A DNA stretch of 64,000 nt from Klebsormidium nitens (lineage: Eukaryota > Streptophyta > Klebsormidiophyceae > Klebsormidiales > Klebsormidiaceae), in assembly GCA_000708835.1 (NCBI GenBank), contig DF237243.1, positions 1 to 64,000 of the forward strand, given 5' to 3'. Shown here piece after piece: positions 33,401-44,600 of the stretch. The stretch's first letter is position 1. The number at the start of each line of letters is the position of its first letter. A program made the translations under genes and the position numbers. The notes under the pieces were generated by a model. That model searched no databases and was not told where the DNA came from. It saw only the letters and a list, made by a program, of their open reading frames with translations.

Positions 33401-36400
33401 TGCAGGAAGACAGTCCGGCGGATCACTTGGGGATCACAGTCGGGTCTTGAACGAGACCTGATTCAGGACGGAAAGCAGGCCGAAAGCTTTTGGTGGTCAA
33501 GACAGAAGCGCGGCGGAATCCAAGCGTGCTGCTTCAAGGTTTAGAAGACCTGCCAGCCGTGAGATAAATCTGAGCGATCGGTCGCTGAGCGTCGGATGAG
33601 AAACTCTCACTTCTGAGCGGTACAAATTTCGGCAAAATCATAAGGCCAGATGATTGAATGACGTCGGAATGCAAAACGCACCTGTCCTCAAACACCTCGG
33701 AGTCTTCCTTTTCCCACATGGCCGCCAGCCTGGCCGGCAGGTCGAACACGACCGGGTTGCCCGCGCCGCTGAAGCCGCGCTTCTGCTGCTCCCACCACGA
33801 CATGAGCAGCACCATCTGGCGCGGGTGGGCGTCCAGGAAGCGCTCCAGGCACGGGATGCGGTCGCCCAGAAACTCCAGGAACGCGCCGTCCACGTAGGTG
33901 CCCCCGCACAGGTCGCCGCTGCCGCGCGACACCTCGCGCAGCGAGCGGTCCATCTTCTCTTGCACGATCAGGTCCGCCGTGCCGCCGCCCACGTCTGCGA
34001 ACAATGGTCGAATGGTCAGTCGGGATGGCACTACCACTTTAGGACCGCTTACTCTCCAAGGATGCAGATGAGTACCGGAAGATCAGCAGGATCCAAGGAG
34101 AGGCAAAAGACACAATAAGAAAGAGAGGTCTTTCGGTACGAACAGGTCCGTCCCACCTTTCTTGGAAAACATCTCAAAACAGATTCAGAAGGGACAAGAT
34201 CGTAAGTATGTGTTGAATTGAATAGAGAGGTGGAATCGCTTGTTTGAACGCCCGCGGATTTGAAAGTCAGCCGCCGACGTCTGCAGAGGCGTATGAGAGT
34301 AGCTCAGAACGAAGCAGATGACCAAGAGGATGTAGATGAAGCAGTCAAGCGCCCGAGTACGTGTGCTAACGCACCTGCCTACTTCCCAAGATCCATGACA
34401 CGTTATTAGGGGTTGAAAGGAACGGACTCTTCGCCTACCTCGATGAAGTCGAACCCGCATAACACCCGGCCAGTGTTGTGAGGGTGAACAACGTTGTGAA
34501 CGCGGGATGCTCCTATCATGACTCTCGATTCCCAATTCGTGTTCGCAAAACGCATCTGATACTTGAGCATTCCTTGAGGCCGCATCGCACACCCACCTGG
34601 GGTGTGGAACAATCCGCGACGGTTGTTTCGCACCTGCACGGCTGCCCGTGTACCTTGTCGCAAGGTGAAAAAAATACGGAACAGACAAGGAGAAAGCAGA
34701 TCTAGAGCCCAACTGCAATGGAAAAGTTCCCCGCGCTTGATCCCTGCCCTGCTGGCCGCCCTGCGCTTGTCGTAAAGAAGGAAGTAAAGCATGAAAACAA
34801 GTGAGTACGACATAAGAGCCCACCTGCGATCAAGAACACGTCGCCGCGCTTGATTCCCCCCCTGGCGGCCGCCATGTGTTTGTCGCAGTAGACGGCGGCC
34901 GCCTCGGGCTCGAGCACGATGAGCAGCGGGTGCGGGCTCGCGCCGGGGCCGATCAGCCCCGCCGCCTCCGCGATGCGCCGCATCTCCTGCTTCGCGGGCT
35001 CGTCCCAAATGGCGGGCACGGTCAGGCACCACTGGATGTCGGACTGCGGGGAAGAGTTCCCGGTTCTGAGAGGTTTACCTTTCTGGACCTTTGCGTCAAC
35101 ACCGAGTCGAAGATCGAGAATGGTCGAGATGGTAATGTTCTTTGCCAGAGAGGAGAAGATGGAGCCGAGATTGAGCCCGAAAGAGTTCGAACATGAGGAT
35201 AAGATTGCGCTGGTCGTTATGTGAATGTCAAGCACTATTGGATGACGGACTGCAGGGATGAAGGTTTCGGACCTGAGGAATTCTCCGGATTTTGGAAGCG
35301 AAAGGAAGTGGAAAGTTGCAAAGCGGATTCCTCTAGAGAATGTGACTGCTGCTGGGTGTTTGTGACTGCCAAGCTCCATGACATTTTGGACTACTGTGAC
35401 TAGGGTTTGTGGTTCAAGGGGCAGCCTCGAATGGTTGAGTCGTCTCGCGGTGGAGGTCTCGACAGGAACGGTACTCTTGAGTATGGAAGGAGGTCTTAAT
35501 CAATGTCAGGCACCGCTGGGGCTGGTTTTGTGACAGGAAGGGTTCAAGGGAACGGTTCAAAGTCCCCCGCATAAGTAAGTTAAATGCAGGTACGCCTCCA
35601 GCTTAGCTTGAGTCTCAATTAGGTTCCATTATCTCTACTCCGAAGAACATCCGGTTTCACCAAGTATGGGAAAAGCCGGAAACTCCCCCCCACCTTTCCG
35701 ATGCACGCCCCCAGCTTGGCCTGGAATTCTTCGACAACCCCTTTTCCAGTCTCTCTACTCAAGAATACCACCCGCATGTTTGCAAGAGCACGAAAACCGC
35801 GGGAATCGCCCCCTTAAATTTTTGCTATACGCCTCCAGCTTGGCCTGAACCTGTTTCCCATTCTCTCTACTTCAGACAGAAATACTACCCGCATATTCGC
35901 AAGAGCATAAAAATTCGGAGCTCCCTCCCACCTTTTTGATATACGCCCCCAGCTTGGCCTGGATCTCCTTGACGGCCATGGCCCCCATCTCCGCTAGGTA
36001 CTCCGACAGCACGCGCCGCACCGTCAGCCCCTCCGGCAGCTGCAGCCCCTCCCCCCCGCGCGCGTACTCCACGCTCGCCAGGTAAAGCTTCACGCGGCTC
36101 AGCATCACCTGCAAACGAAAAAGCTCGCGTTACTAGTTTCCCACACGTTTGGTTAGTGAAGCTTTCAAGATTTAGTACACACTATGTGGAAGCTGTTGGA
36201 GTGTGGGAATCTGCTCACGTTAACTAAGCCCGTTTAGTAAGGTTCAAGCTTCCTCCTTCTTCAACGACTTTCGGAATTGTGCCTAGCGACCGTCTCCATC
36301 GTTGTCGCTTGAAAGCAGGGCCTTATGAACCTTATCCCGAGAGCCGCGATGGTCCTGGACCACAAAGTGTCAGATGCCAATAGCTCATCAGCATACAAAC

Positions 36401-36968
36401 GAGGCTTTGACGCTGACAGTGTTTCACGTCTCAAAGGAGCGACCAAGCCTTTGGTTTTTACCCCTGCTTATCCCTGTTTTGACAGCCACATGCGACCAAG
36501 CCTTCTGCGCGCATGCAGTTGAGGACGTCTGGAAAACCTGAGCCCGGACTCGGCATCTACATTTTACCTTTTCAGACGATGAAAACGATTCGAGGTTCAG
36601 GGAAGATTGCAGTGATTCTTTGCAGGGACGTCTTGTCATGATCACCCCACCTGCCGCCCCTCCCCGGTGTCTTGCCCCGGGCCCAAGTAGTCCAGGTGGC
36701 GCAGCATAGCGGGGTATCCGATCTCCAGCAACTTCCAGCCACCCCCCGGAGAAGTCTCCTGGTATAGAGACGTGGTGGAAGTCTTGCAATAAGGGCGACC
36801 GATTGCCTCCACTTGCCCCGGCCAGTTGTATTCGCCGTAAATGTTCCCCGGGTCACGCCGGTAGGCGTAGAAGAAGCCGGAGTACGTTGTCCCGAGGTCG
36901 ATCGCGGCGACCACTGGGGAGGGGGCCAGGCTCACGGACTCCAGAGCGTGCCGCGCGTCTTCCACCAT
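30429..36968 (-). CDS. HSPA12-type Hsp70 family ATPase
   Basis: Seven minus-strand exons: 36968-36651, 36108-35932, 35043-34824, 33994-33682, 32958-32744, 31911-31709, 30746-30429. Total 588 codons (587 residues), the usual size for HSPA12 proteins. The actin/Hsp70 nucleotide-binding fold is clear: phosphate-1 AAIDLGTTYSGF at ~21-32, the HSPA12-typical WCLTVPAIWDEPAK, phosphate-2 DVGGGTADL from 239, the adenosine-binding LFLVGGFSQSPYL at ~381-393, and the closing GTAICQGAVLFGLDP. The C-terminal part is short and lacks a canonical Hsp70 substrate-binding domain, as in HSPA12A/B. Expected role: cytosolic ATP-binding chaperone-like or signalling protein; the client is unknown. Introns contain arrays of decayed exon-end copies (listed separately). 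It could instead be called a generic Hsp70-like protein, but length and motifs favour HSPA12. Confidence 0.92.
31269..31319 (+). repeat. Purine-only tract in an HSPA12-like intron
   Basis: About 50 bases made almost only of A and G (GAAGAGGAGAGAAGAAG type) lie within the intron 30747-31708. On the gene strand this is a long pyrimidine tract. It could influence branch-point or acceptor choice or form a triplex; no function is shown. Confidence 0.7.
31970..32031 (-). repeat. Near-identical copy of the next exon's 5' end and acceptor
   Basis: The first ~45 bases of the exon 31911-31709 and its CTCCAG acceptor are repeated about 108 bases further upstream in the intron, with only a few differences. 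This is the best-preserved copy in the gene and looks recent. Its acceptor is intact on the minus strand (CTCCAG before GCACGG). Confidence 0.85.
32210..32743 (-). repeat. Four-unit array of decayed exon 3' ends with donor sites
   Basis: Four copies of the 3' end of exon 32958-32744, each with its donor region, follow the real donor (at 32743) into the intron. Their donor positions are about 32594, 32469, 32343 and 32219, so the unit is ~125 bases. On the minus strand the donor reads AGGTACG, AGGTTAG, AGGTAAG and AGGTAAG respectively. Two therefore retain a perfect GTAAG. The internal exon-derived segment (GGCGTCACGATGTTGGCCACC-like on the plus strand) is diverged. Confidence 0.88.
32959..33405 (-). 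repeat. Three decayed copies of an exon 5' end in the upstream intron
   Basis: The plus-strand segment TGATGATCAGCCGGTCCCTG marking the 5' end of exon 32958-32744 recurs with boundaries near 33101, 33279 and 33399. The middle copy also repeats GGAGCGCAGCTCCGCGGG and is the closest match. Acceptor AG is kept in each. Confidence 0.85.
34587..34823 (-). repeat. Two decayed copies of an exon 3' end
   Basis: The 3' end and donor of exon 35043-34824 are echoed at about 34703-34775 and, more weakly, at 34587-34660, a spacing of ~115 bases. Shared plus-strand landmarks are GAGCCCA-CTGC, CCGCGCTTGAT, GGC-GCC and CTTGTCG. Confidence 0.75.
35583..35931 (-). repeat. Three copies of an exon 3' end with ~110-125-base spacing
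   Basis: The plus-strand core TACGCCCCCAGCTTGGCCTG marking the 3' end of exon 36108-35932 recurs near 35586, 35700 and 35824. The neighbouring CCACCTTT-type donor context recurs with it. The copies decay with distance from the real exon. Confidence 0.88.
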
Positions 36969-39153
36969 CTCTGAAAGACGGGGTAGAAGTTACTCTTGGT
37001 GTGGCTGTGTTTGTATCTTACTACTTGTCGCAAAAGAGTTGCTCCCGGTGTGCCTATATAGATACTTACATTTTACGTTCAAAGGGGATTGCCTGGAGCG
37101 GGCAAGAAGTGGACCTGTGTGCAAACTTCAACTGTCTTCTTTCGGAGAACCTCTGTGGTTTGATTGCAAGAAGAGGTATTGGTGCTATCTGGCGCTTCCG
37201 GTCGCTTCTTCGAACGGGGTCCTGCTTACATATTTTCGAAGAGTTGCTTCTTTGGCAGGGCAGGCCTGTTTTTGATGCATTTGGGCGGTGGAGAAACAAC
37301 CTTACTCTTTAACAGAGGCACTTCTGGGTCTTCCGAACTGCTACTTTGGAGGAGCGCCCCTTGCAGATTGGAGAACCGGAACTTAGTTACGCTTTAAATC
37401 ATGGAAGCGAAGAGGACACTCCCTGTGAAAGAGAGTTTCAGGAAGTCGAGTTCGTAGCTCGACTCGAGTTCCTGTCACATCAATGGCAGCATCGACTTGA
37501 TGATGGAAGACTGACTGCTAGAACGAAGTTTTCCGAAACGCGTCCGAAACGTGCGCACTTGTGTGTTTGGATGTGACTAGAGATGTGACTGGAGGCGCTT
37601 GCCTTCTCCCGTCCACGACCAATACCCCCCCGGCAGTTAGATCAGTAGGTACCCTACCTTGATACACACGCAGAAGCGGATCTCAAAAGTGTCTCAAAGG
37701 ATCTGGATTCCCGAATAGATAACAGATCAGTTCATGACAGCCGGTACAAGTTCTCAGTACGAGTATCCCACTCCGACATTTTGTCCCTGGTAAAAGCCCT
37801 CACTGGGCCTTCGAGGATGACACTTCTCACGTCATCATGGGAACCCCAACTCTATTCCCGGGGTGAGCATTAACGGTGTCTCGTCCGGCTTGACTTCGTC
37901 TCTCCCTTCCGTTGGTGTCGAGCGTCCTTCTCCGCCACACCTCTAACTTCTGGGCTTCCCCTGGCGGCTTCTACAATCGGCAGCCTGCTCTATAGAAAGC
38001 ACTGTACTAGATGCATCTGGCCGCTTACTCTCCCGAAGTTTGCAGCTTGGAAGACCTGAGCACACGTTCCCCCGCCGTCTTCCCCGCTCGTGACCCAAGA
38101 CTATGCGGTGAGAAGCCTTAAGTGCGCACGTCTTACGAAAACTATACATAAGGCTTCGGCGTAACCTTGTCGAACAAGCAGCGGACAGTACCGAACGGTG
38201 CTGCCGAGACTAGCTCTGCGTGCTCGTCTGAGAGCCCCTCCATAGACTGCATGCGATCATTTTAGACTCTGAGATGGTCTTGCCGTTATGCCGCCAGCTA
38301 TTACTTGGTTCTTGACGAACTCTCTATCCTCTGTTAAGCAGTCACAAGAATGTGCAGTCGACTTTGCGGAAGGATCTGGCAGGATCACAACAAGCCCGGG
38401 CGTGCGCAATGGGGTTCAATCGTTGGTGCACTCACAAACGTATAACAAGTATAAAGCTTGTCATAAGTTCGGCAAAATCAGCAGGCAACGCAATCGTGTT
38501 TGGAAAGACTTGGCAGTTTGAATAATTGGATAGGTAGTCATCAGTAGTCGATAAAGACGGGATAACGATGGTCATGAGAGGCAGAAGAAGCTGTGGAGCA
38601 CGAATCCGTGATCTTCCACCGACAAGTATTTGCACGAGCGTTTCCCAGTTGTGATGTATAAGCGGACCAAAGTGCTCCTTTTGGTCCCCGAAGAAAGCTG
38701 AGGCCGACGTGAATTCTTTGTGATGGTCAGACACAGTCAACCAAATGTGCACCACACGATCATGCCTTCACATTGTAAGGCAAGCGTTCTTCAGACCGAG
38801 CCTGTGTCGGTTACGGTCGGAATGGAATCTTGTACGAAGATCGGAAAGTCGAATCACTGAAAGGCGAGGCTTGTGGCCACGTAAGATAGACAGGCTTAAT
38901 GAAGATAGCATAGTATCATGGTGACGCAGTTTTGAAGTAGCTCGACAAGCCCAAGAAGCTGGTAAGTTTTAGGTATGAATATCGAGATAAGCTTACAGGC
39001 CTTGCCAACTGTCGAACAGGAACCCGCACATGCTACCACACCATCATCTGCATCAGTATTTCAAGTTGAAGCAGCATAGACAAGGGCGAGTACGTTTTAG
39101 CACCTCGCACAATAGCGGGCGTGTACAGAACCAAAACAAACTTCAAAATGAAA
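36969..39153. other. Intergenic region between the Hsp70-like and PAC4-like genes
   Basis: About 2.2 kb lies upstream of the Hsp70-like start and downstream of the PAC4-like stop, both on the minus strand. I see no exon with family resemblance. Open frames such as 36803-37312 and 38432-38755 lack splice partners. The Hsp70-like promoter must lie in the left part. I could not pick out a convincing heat-shock element. Confidence 0.4.
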
Positions 39154-41049
39154 TTATGCATAGTGTTTACTGTCATCCTCACTTACAGGGGGTCCACTAC
39201 TTGACGGAAGGCAATCGAACTCTCGAATTTCTTGGAGGATTCGCCGTTCTGCGAAAGCCTGCAGGATCAGAAGAAAGGCCTCGTAAGCTGCCTGGACAAA
39301 CTGCTCACGAAATGCATATTGAGGATGCCTCCTGCATTCGATTTTTAAATGCTTGTCGATGAACACGCTTAAGTTCGAGGCAGCTTTAGTGTCGGGTCAG
39401 AACATTCCGAAACTGTTTCAGTCTCGAAAAGCGGGCCCATCAAATGAGCATCGCAAAAGGCGGCTCGGTTGCGGATGTCGAACTGGCCGTCGAAAATCGA
39501 CCAATCGCGACAGACTCATGTACAGCGGAGGTAGGTGTTTGTGGAGCCCATACAGCGCCTTTGGAAGTGATGCAAGACAAAAAGTTGACTGCGCGCAACC
39601 ATTCCGTTTGATCCACTCAGGGACTCAAAACGTTGCAGTCAATCAAGGACCTACTTTCAAAACCATTGGCTTCAACCATGTGTATTAGTTAGTGAGCTTC
39701 CACGTTAGTGAGGAGCCTTGGCAACCTCCAGTATACTGTGTGAGTTGATTTGCAGCCAAATCGAAGCGGAGGTGTGATCAGCTCCAATGCTTGGTCGAAA
39801 TAAGCGTTCTGTGACAGCAGTGAGTGGGTCAAACGAGAGCGTGGTCACAGATGTTAAAAGATAGCGGATCTGTCGACTTCACCTCTATCGAAGAAGAGTT
39901 GGACGGCAGGCTGCACGCCAGGAATATTTGACATCCCGTCCGTTTGGAAAGCCTCTGTGCCATCAGAGCCCCCGCATCCCCTCCTTTGGTTATCAGCTGC
40001 GCAACGCTTGGCTGCGGGTCGAATTTGGTTGGTACGGCTGCGTAGAGACTTCCGAAGGCCGCAGAGTTGCACCCAACCCAAACGTAGTACTGCGGGCATG
40101 TGAGACACGCATATTTAGCAAGTCAGACGTTTTGATGAGCTTGTTGTTGAGGCCCCTTCTTGATCTGTACGCCAGAAAGACGTCTATTCTGCCCAGATGA
40201 AGCAGGGCTTTCTGTGGGTTAATATATATCACTGCCAGATGATGAAATGATCTTGCCTGCTTGAAGCCGAAACCCGGGCAGCCTTTTCAAAATAGACAGT
40301 TTGCACCAAAGGTTGGTAGTGGTGGTAGTGGTATCTTTAAAAGGAGGTGGTGGATCAGGCAGTTGAACACTGTCTGGAGAGTCCGCAGATGTGTTTTCAT
40401 GACTCCACATAATGAACACTTCAAAGAACGAAGTGAGCCTGAGTCGACCATGCAGGAGGCCCGCTGCCTATGTGGAGTCGCCCATATATTTGTAAGTGTA
40501 GACTACATCACCAGAGCACTAAGCCACAGTGAGATTTTCCTAGATCGCTACTAGGAGGTGTCAACCAGGGAAACAATTGGGTTTTCAGCATGATCAACGA
40601 TGTCAAGGTGGAATCAAACATCATCGCTTTGACCCTGTAAGATAAAGGATTTTGTTACATTTTCAACGTTTTGCCTGCTTGATGTAGCTTTTGCAGAAGG
40701 AAGTTGTTCTTGCCAGTTCCGCCAGATGATGCATGTGGAGAGCAAACTGCCAACACGTATGGTCAACAGCAAATCCCCAGCATGTTGATTATGAGGAAAG
40801 AAGCCCCTTCTCCCCTCCTCAAGCCTTTACTTTATTCTACTTGAAAGCTCTGGTCACATACTTTTTGTCATTGAATCCAATATCAGACTCTGTGCTTACC
40901 TGCTGTTCAAATTTGATAATCTGAAAGTGCACCACCACATCTGAAGCTTCCTCGCTAAAGCACCTCTGCACAATGCCCAGCTGTTGCTCATGTGTCACAG
41001 GCGTAGCTTCAGCAGCCTCCGCCCCAGCTTTTACACCCTGCTCCGCCAT
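39154..41049 (-). CDS. Proteasome assembly chaperone 4 (PAC4/PSMG4-like)
   Basis: Three minus-strand exons: 41049-40900 (ATG; donor GTAAGC), 40089-39883 (acceptor CCCGCAG; donor GTGAAG) and 39258-39154 (acceptor CCTGCAG; stop TAA). They join in frame to 153 residues. The second exon holds the family core: YYVWVGCNSAAFGSLYAAVP, then MAQRLSKRTGCQIFLACSLP. This matches plant PAC4 proteins in the pattern 'YVWIGCN...LYAA.PT' and 'RL..+TG..I.LAC..P'. PAC4 pairs with PAC3 and acts as a chaperone for alpha-ring assembly of the 20S proteasome in the cytosol. The last exon contains a possible internal donor (CCCCCTGTAAGT), so the final ~10 residues could differ. The gene is divergent from cereblon. Confidence 0.86.
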
Positions 41050-41681
41050 TGATCCAACTCTGCTTTAGGCACAATGGTCTGCGTGGCGCCTCTTGTGCAT
41101 TCCTGAATCCTGAGTGGCTTTTATCCTCTGGTCTGGCCAACTGTTCTATGATAATGTTCTATGATGTTCTGTTGTCAGTTCTAAATGCTTGAAATGCTGC
41201 GAAAATCAAAAACTCTTGACAAAACATTGATGCTGAAGAGAAAGCAGTTTTTAGGACGATTTTAGGGGGTGTCCAAATTCAAACCCAATCTGCTGAAACC
41301 GCAGAGGATTCCTCATCTGGAAATGCGAGTTTGGCAGCCGGGTCTTCTTCATTTGTTGGTGTGAATGCACACGTTCCTCTGCGTGAACAAGCACGGAGCC
41401 AGGTTCAAATCCAAGTCATGGATCTGTCACTTCAAGTTGTGGCAGAAATTGTTTACTGTACAGTCTATACTGAACGCATTTGCAATTTGCATGAAAACTG
41501 CAGTCCTGAGCTTGTCATTGAATGGCATTGGTGAGGACTTATTCAGGAAGATGTCTTCAGAAGGTCAATAATATTGAGCCGTCCAAGCTTCTTACCTACG
41601 CGTCGCTCAATGGGGCGCCACTAGAAGGGCCACAATTAAGGCTGTCTGCTGGTTTACTCAGACCGACCTTTGTGAAGCAGC
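41050..41681. other. Divergent promoter region shared by the PAC4-like and cereblon genes
   Basis: Only 632 bases separate the two start codons, so the genes probably share a bidirectional promoter. Small open frames at 41331-41571 have no support. I did not find a clear TATA box or a recognisable operator. Confidence 0.45.
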
Positions 41682-44600
41682 ATGCATCATGGTGGAGCGG
41701 GACTGGGGCGACTAACCCAGGAAGAAGGCTCAAGCTTTGGGTTGACAGAGCGGGACGTCAGTCTGATGGACAACATAAGGCGCTTGCAATCGGACTTTGA
41801 GCTGGAGGAGGAGTCGGAAGACGAGAATGAAACGAGCTGCTTTCGTACTCAGTTGGGGAGAGTCAATGTACCGGAAAGCCAAGAGGGCGGGGGAAGCATC
41901 TTTGAAACATTGTCAGAAGATCCCACTGGGACAGCTTCAGTCGAGATTGATGTAGCTGGTGCAGAAGTCATCAAGACGGGGGAGCAATTGTGTGAAGAAG
42001 TTTCTTGCAGCCAAGATTTGCCTGCAAGAGAAGGTGGACAAGCGACATGGAGTGTGGAAAACATGAGGCCTGAGCATAATGCAAGGGATTCCATATTTCC
42101 ATCACATGGCACCGGTGATTTCCAGTTGCGGGGGCTAGAAGCCAGCATCGATGCACCTGAAGTTGGGGAGACGTTGCAGCAAGAACAAGGGCCTGGCGAC
42201 CAGGATGGAGACAGCGACTCCGAGCGGTATGACAGCTTGTACCAAGAGCATGTGCGGCGCCAACGTGATGCGGCACCCGAAAGCCGTGTCATGGAGGAAG
42301 ACTTGGAGGAGGACGATCGTTTTGAGATCTCGCAGCCCGAGTCAGACTCCCAGCAGCAGCCTCTGATGACTAACCTTAGCCAGAGGGACCAGCAGTTCCT
42401 AGCAAGCATCAGGCAGCTGGACCAGGTGGAACTAGAGGAGGAGGAAATGTCCGACGCGTCTGAAACGGATAGTGACGAGGAGAGGTAGGTGGTGGTGCGG
42501 TTGAGGCGCTCGGTCTAGACGCGGTTTTTTTGCTCGGGTGCCTCCTTTTGTATCATGCAGTAGATGGAATTTCTCCATACCAGAGTGAGCTCGCAAATCG
42601 TCGATGCCATGCACCAGGACGTTGTGAGTGCAAACAAGTTGGATTGTTCCTTTTAAGGTGAGGAGGATTCTTTCGCTACAACCTGAACCTGGACTGCCGC
42701 CTGGTTGTTGTTCGCTGTCAGATCATGTGTCACGAACTTCAACTTACGTCAGTCGCATAAAGCTGAGCTTGTCATGCAGACCTGAAACTCCAAGGTTGGC
42801 TGCAAATCGGAGGGAGGACATCACCTTTGACACCACGCTGCCTGCCATGCACACCTACCTAGGTGGTAAGTATCAACTCTCTTAGTATATCCTTACAGTA
42901 TGGAGACAGCACCTCCCTCCTCGATGAATGCAGATCACAGTCTCTTATAATCGGTGGTGTCTCCTTCCTTTTACAATGACTTCGTTGAGTTGCGATCGTG
43001 TTGAGTCTGTTATCTATCTGCCTGAGGTAAAAGTGTGTATATCTTTGTTGTTTGTTTGATATATCACATCCTGTCTGATACTTGGCAAGTGACACGTTGC
43101 TAAAGGCGCACCTCTCGGACACTTTAACAGAGGCCAACAGTGCTTGCTTACCATTCATTCCTGTTCGTGAAGAGTTCGACGACGTCGCTGGGGGAAGGGC
43201 TTTCGAGGAGGGCGGTTCGCTCGTCACCCTACCCTTGTTCTATCTTGATGGTAAGCACGTCTGCTCATAGTCACACTTTCAATTTTCTTTTATTGTAGAA
43301 TGAGGAGTCCGTTTCGCAAGGATGAAGGCTTTGGCAACACCTGTGATGCTTCTTGTCGATTCCTGTGACATCCGTCTCCGGTTTCCATGTCGTGATACTC
43401 CTCAAGCGATGAAAAATGCATGTCCAGTAGGACTTAATTTTCCTCTCTGCTCTACGGGACCTACGGGGCGTCACGTTCCCTAAGAGGCAACATCGGAGTG
43501 GCATGATAACACTCAAGTTGCAGACGCTTTCGTCCCGTTTTGGACTCTTAAGATTCCATCAAGATTCGGACTCTACAACGGACCCCGGTGTAAATTTGAA
43601 GTGAGCCACTTCCGTTGCGCCAGGTGTCGTGCTGTTCCCGGGTGACTCCCTGCCGCTCCGTGTGATCCAGCCGCGCTTCCAAAGCGCCGTCAGGAGGGCC
43701 ATGCGGCAGACGGCACACGCGTGCACCATTGCAGTGGTACGAAGTCGTAACCAATCTGACCGAGGCTCTCTTGATGTGCAATGATTGACCGGTGCGTGCT
43801 ATCTTGCAAGGTATCACTCACATGCCGTTTCCTGGTCAGCATCTTTTATCCTCATTCGATTCGAATCTGAGATCGTGATACTTCAGCAGTGGCTTTCGGC
43901 TTCTTTTTGGACCAAAAGCTCAACGTATACGCAAGGCCAAAATATGAAATTATGGCCAACTTGCAGATATATTTGGATTTTCGGATACTTTCGAAGACAA
44001 AGTTGAATTTGATAGTGAGCTTTCTCCATCTACACAGGTCCTGTGCCGAGGGTACCTTCATCCGGAGGGTCCTGGTGTCGCAACTGTCGGAACAACTGCA
44101 GAGGTGGGAATACTTAACGTACCAAATGTTTATTTCTTTGCCCTCGAAACTCCGGCTATGTTGCAATTGAGTTCGGATCAACATGGTTAAGAAAAGCGTG
44201 GTCGTTCGTGTGATTCACGGAGAAGGCTTTTGTTTATCACAGAGGTTTGCATGGACGGGTCAGCCCTTCTGTTACGCACTTTGAGATTCTCGGCTGGTGC
44301 AAGAACGATAGGGGATCGACAAGGCTCTCAGCTTGATACCGACTTTGATACTTCCCATTTACTTGACGTTGGTTGCTTCTCAAGGGGCGTGTGTTGCCAC
44401 CTTTCGTAGCTGGGCTGTCGCTTACAACCCACCGTCAAGCAGGTCTTTGAGACATTCGTGTCAATCTCCTAGGTCCCAATGTTACTGCCGAAGCAACTCT
44501 GTGGCTGACAAAGTAAAGCTCCGTTTCTTCTGTGTGCAGATCCGGCAGGTGAAAGAACAGGACGACGGGACCTTCAACATCGTCGCAAAGGGCCGCCAGC

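Noticed and set aside
41380-41430. GGTTCAAATCC resembling a tRNA T-arm
   Set aside because: I could not fold a cloverleaf with an acceptor stem and anticodon arm around it.
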